DNA from: Epithemia pelagica
Taxonomy: Eukaryota > Bacillariophyta > Bacillariophyceae > Surirellales > Surirellaceae
Reading direction: 5' to 3'
DNA: 64,000 nt
NCBI GenBank assembly: GCA_946965045.2
Contig: OX337242.1
Span: forward strand, 1,674,001-1,738,000
This document shows positions 61,753 through 64,000 of the stretch, piece by piece. The position numbers and the translations under genes were made by a program. The first letter of the stretch is position 1; every line of letters starts with the position of its first letter. The notes below the pieces were generated by a model, which saw only the letters and a list, made by a program, of their open reading frames with translations, was not told where the DNA came from and made no database searches.

Positions 61753-62324
61753 CACTGTCAAAAACATTTCTCGACGAGCATGTGTAATTGCGTTTCCGTG
61801 ATGGTGAATCGACGGAATGACCGACATACTCTCGGAGATAGGTATCTCCCAGATTGATTGGTTTGGTGTTGTTGTGCAAGGACTGAGAAAATTCATTCGA
61901 GCCATTCCCTCTGGAGACCCAATAGATTCTAGTTATCGTCTGCAACCTGCATACAAAGAAGAAGGAACGCATCACTAATCACTAGGTATACTTCTGTGAG
62001 TCGACTACTCCTACCGAAGCTTCTTCCGTGGCATAGTCTCAATACCTCTAGGTAGGTACAATAGTCCTTTCTTCCCCACTTTTCGTCATACAATAAATGC
62101 GCGACCAGTACCCATTCTCTGGAAAAGATCACTGCAGACCAAAAATAAAGGGAGAGGTGTTGGTTGCCTCTCTGTTCATGTGTTGGTGCAACTTATCTTT
62201 TTGGTTTTATCGGGTTTCGTATTGTCTCGCTCTGCTCGTGGTACGCACTAGCATCGTTGGTTGGGCTTTGGTTCCGAGGAGTTGTTGTGGCTTTGCATTC
62301 TTCCACAACCAACAACACAAGGGC
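61753..62324. other. Intergenic region upstream of the ankyrin gene
   Basis: No gene recognised. It contains the 3' region of the kinase-like gene and the promoter region of the ankyrin protein. Confidence 0.45.
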
Positions 62325-64000
62325 ATGTCCACAACGAGCCATCCTTCTTTGCCAGTGTCTCCCATTCTTCCACCCAACAACTCGAACGAAGTGACACCGT
62401 CTGATTCCTCATCTCCCCCACCAACATTGATGGATACGACTGGAGCTGTCAATTGTACGGTTCCCAACACGACGCCCGCGACGACAGCATTCGAGGACCA
62501 GATCACCAAGAACAACAACAACAACATGGTTGCGACCAAAGCAACGAGAATACAAGTCCGTAGGGCGGCAGGATCGCAATCGTTGGAGAAATTAAAGGCC
62601 GTTCTAGCTACTGGATGGACACGAGAGGATTTAGATAACATGGCTCTCGAACCCAAGGCAAAAGAACAAACGAACGAGGAAGCCACACATTCTACTGCTT
62701 CCACGGGGCCACCACCCTTTGCCACGACGATCAATGGCAAGACAGCCTTGCATATGGCCGCCTCGACAGGCCATTTGGACAATTTAAAATATTTGGTACA
62801 AGACATGGGATGCAATGTCAATGTCATTGCCACTGGCATACATTCCTATGGCAAGACGGCCCTGTTTTTTGCCTGTACCAAAACTCGACCCCTTCATATG
62901 CAGTTCTTGTTGGACCATGGCGCACAGGTCAAGATTGTCAACAACAAGGGGCAGTCTGTACGATCCTTGGCGTACTCGCATTTTGTGTTGAGCGACGATC
63001 AACCATCATCATCATCACTACAAACTGTCCACGATAGTATTGCTACGAGTCCTGACATGACCAAAACAAACATCTTGAACAAGACCATTTGGCAACGCAT
63101 TCAAGAATTAGAAGAGTCAGATCCGACTCCTTGGATCAACTACCGGACAACCCATTCCGATGGCTTGATCTATGGCGATTTGGATCCACGATTTGTGGAT
63201 CCCTCCGTGGTTGGGGTGTCGACATTGGAGAAGACACCCCACTGGCCCTATTCGCTTCATCCCACAACGCGTGAAACTCGTCGTGGGAATTTTGCTCGCA
63301 ACAATCCCAATTATGTGTCAAACGTCGACGCTGACGGTGATAGTACTACGAATAAATCTACCAAGAGCAAGAAACCGAAACCTCCTCCGCGAAGATTGAC
63401 CGAACAAGAACAAACCCAATTGGACGAATGGTGGCAGTCCCTTGCCACAGCTCTTTGCCATCGCAGACAAAACGCATCCGCAACAACCACAACCTTTGCA
63501 CAACTCAACCATCTAGATGCATCCGCTACCACAGAGACTAGCCCCTCTTCTTCTCCGGAAAGTGCGGAGAAACTCTTGCTTGACATTTTGACACTCTGCG
63601 ACCAACAAAACTATTCTTGGTTACCAGAGGTAGTGTCCAAACTGTGCACTCTTTGGACTCGATCCTATGATGACGACAAAAAGCATTCCTGGATACCAGA
63701 GGTATTGTCAAAACTGTGGACTCGACCATGTGAGGACGACGACAACAACAAAGACAATCGTCGATCCACAATCACTACCCAAACCGAAGAATTGATTGCG
63801 TGGCTCAAGACAATTCCGCCACAATCGTGTCGACAGCATGTTTTGCTATATAAATTAACCGAAACAATTTGGAGAATTGCAACCGACCCAGCCGTCGACG
63901 ATGACGACGACGACAACAACAACAACAACACGTCTAACTTATTGGCACCTTTACCAATGCTGAACAAAAAAGACTTTGTGGCGCCTCCATCTACCTCTGC
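62325..64000 (+). CDS. Ankyrin-repeat protein, 3' end outside window
   Basis: ATG at 62325 opens a frame that remains open to the last base, giving at least 558 residues. The N-terminal region is Ser/Thr/Asn-rich. Two ankyrin repeats are visible: NGKTALHMAASTGHLDNLKY (about 137-165) and YGKTALFFACTKTRPLHMQF (about 175-203). Downstream comes HSDGLIYGDLDPRFVDPSV, a Lys/Pro linker (KKPKPPPRRLTEQEQ) and a helical part. A 72-base internal duplication encodes SWLPEVVSKLC and SWIPEVLSKLW (from 63611 and 63683). Poly-Asp and poly-Asn near the end are typical of this genome. Ankyrin repeats mediate protein binding; the specific role is unknown. The remainder lies beyond the window. Confidence 0.75.
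   Translation, partial: MSTTSHPSLPVSPILPPNNSNEVTPSDSSSPPPTLMDTTGAVNCTVPNTTPATTAFEDQITKNNNNNMVATKATRIQVRRAAGSQSLEKLKAVLATGWTREDLDNMALEPKAKEQTNEEATHSTASTGPPPFATTINGKTALHMAASTGHLDNLKYLVQDMGCNVNVIATGIHSYGKTALFFACTKTRPLHMQFLLDHGAQVKIVNNKGQSVRSLAYSHFVLSDDQPSSSSLQTVHDSIATSPDMTKTNILNKTIWQRIQELEESDPTPWINYRTTHSDGLIYGDLDPRFVDPSVVGVSTLEKTPHWPYSLHPTTRETRRGNFARNNPNYVSNVDADGDSTTNKSTKSKKPKPPPRRLTEQEQTQLDEWWQSLATALCHRRQNASATTTTFAQLNHLDASATTETSPSSSPESAEKLLLDILTLCDQQNYSWLPEVVSKLCTLWTRSYDDDKKHSWIPEVLSKLWTRPCEDDDNNKDNRRSTITTQTEELIAWLKTIPPQSCRQHVLLYKLTETIWRIATDPAVDDDDDDNNNNNTSNLLAPLPMLNKKDFVAPPSTS

Noticed and set aside
1-64000. CRISPR arrays, rRNA, bacterial operons or tRNA genes
   Set aside because: No regularly spaced repeats with unique spacers, no rRNA sequence, and spliceosomal introns and eukaryotic gene families throughout; no tRNA cloverleaf could be recognised by eye, though small RNA genes cannot be excluded.

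Overview
The window reads as nuclear DNA of a photosynthetic stramenopile, most likely a pennate diatom. This is inferred from Copia elements resembling the diatom CoDi lineages, a bipartite plastid-type presequence with a cleavage-site Phe on one gene, short GT-AG introns, many Asn/Gln/Ser/Asp homopolymer tracts, and the gene repertoire (Sec24, SHPRH-type SNF2 ligase, GOST seven-TM proteins, a VWD/chitin-binding-like secreted protein). The species cannot be named from sequence alone.

Layout. 1-4980: a C-rich, G-poor retroelement with two ORFs; ORF2 carries zinc fingers and a reverse transcriptase (RT). 6210-7109: a peroxiredoxin-like 2 / SelU-type thioredoxin-fold protein whose UxxC position is an in-frame TGA, so a candidate selenoprotein. 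7982-9142: aldo/keto reductase. 9392-13420 (minus): Sec24 of the COPII coat. 13728-14156 (minus): small NTF2-like protein with an in-frame, stop-interrupted leader. 15117-15676: broken helix-hairpin-helix-like repeat gene. 15950-16192: 78-bp tandem repeat. 16345-21174: divergent, inverted pair of GOST-family seven-TM paralogues, each with one short intron at the same place. 21269-24004 (minus): XPG/Rad2-like nuclease. 24940-27093 (minus): secreted berberine-bridge-type FAD oxidase. 27464-27971 (minus): remnant of an SCP/FCP1-type phosphatase.

28509-45258 is a transposon nest. A Penelope-like RT gene is cut short at 30740 by Copia element A (30740-45258, minus). Element B (32135-40517, minus) is inserted inside the RT of A; it is a second Copia with apparently identical 783-bp LTRs, a 5-bp target duplication (AAGAT), gag, pol and an additional 259-aa ORF upstream of gag. 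45259-46701 holds a degenerate direct repeat rich in GTATCC/GGATAC hairpins.

The right part is gene-dense again: 46702-50231, a six-exon secreted VWD protein with one nonsense codon and two frameshifts; 50560-57672 (minus), an SHPRH-like SNF2/PHD/RING protein; 58358-59584 (minus), a DnaJ protein; 60061-61752, an ACAD10/11-like APH-family kinase; and 62325-64000, an ankyrin protein running off the window.

The host genes do not form a pathway; they are ordinary neighbours. The observations most worth follow-up are the TGA-encoded UxxC peroxiredoxin-like protein, the extra ORF of Copia B, the ATGA stop-start coupling of the first retroelement, and a run of single-base lesions in several otherwise clean genes, which could be pseudogenes or assembly indels.
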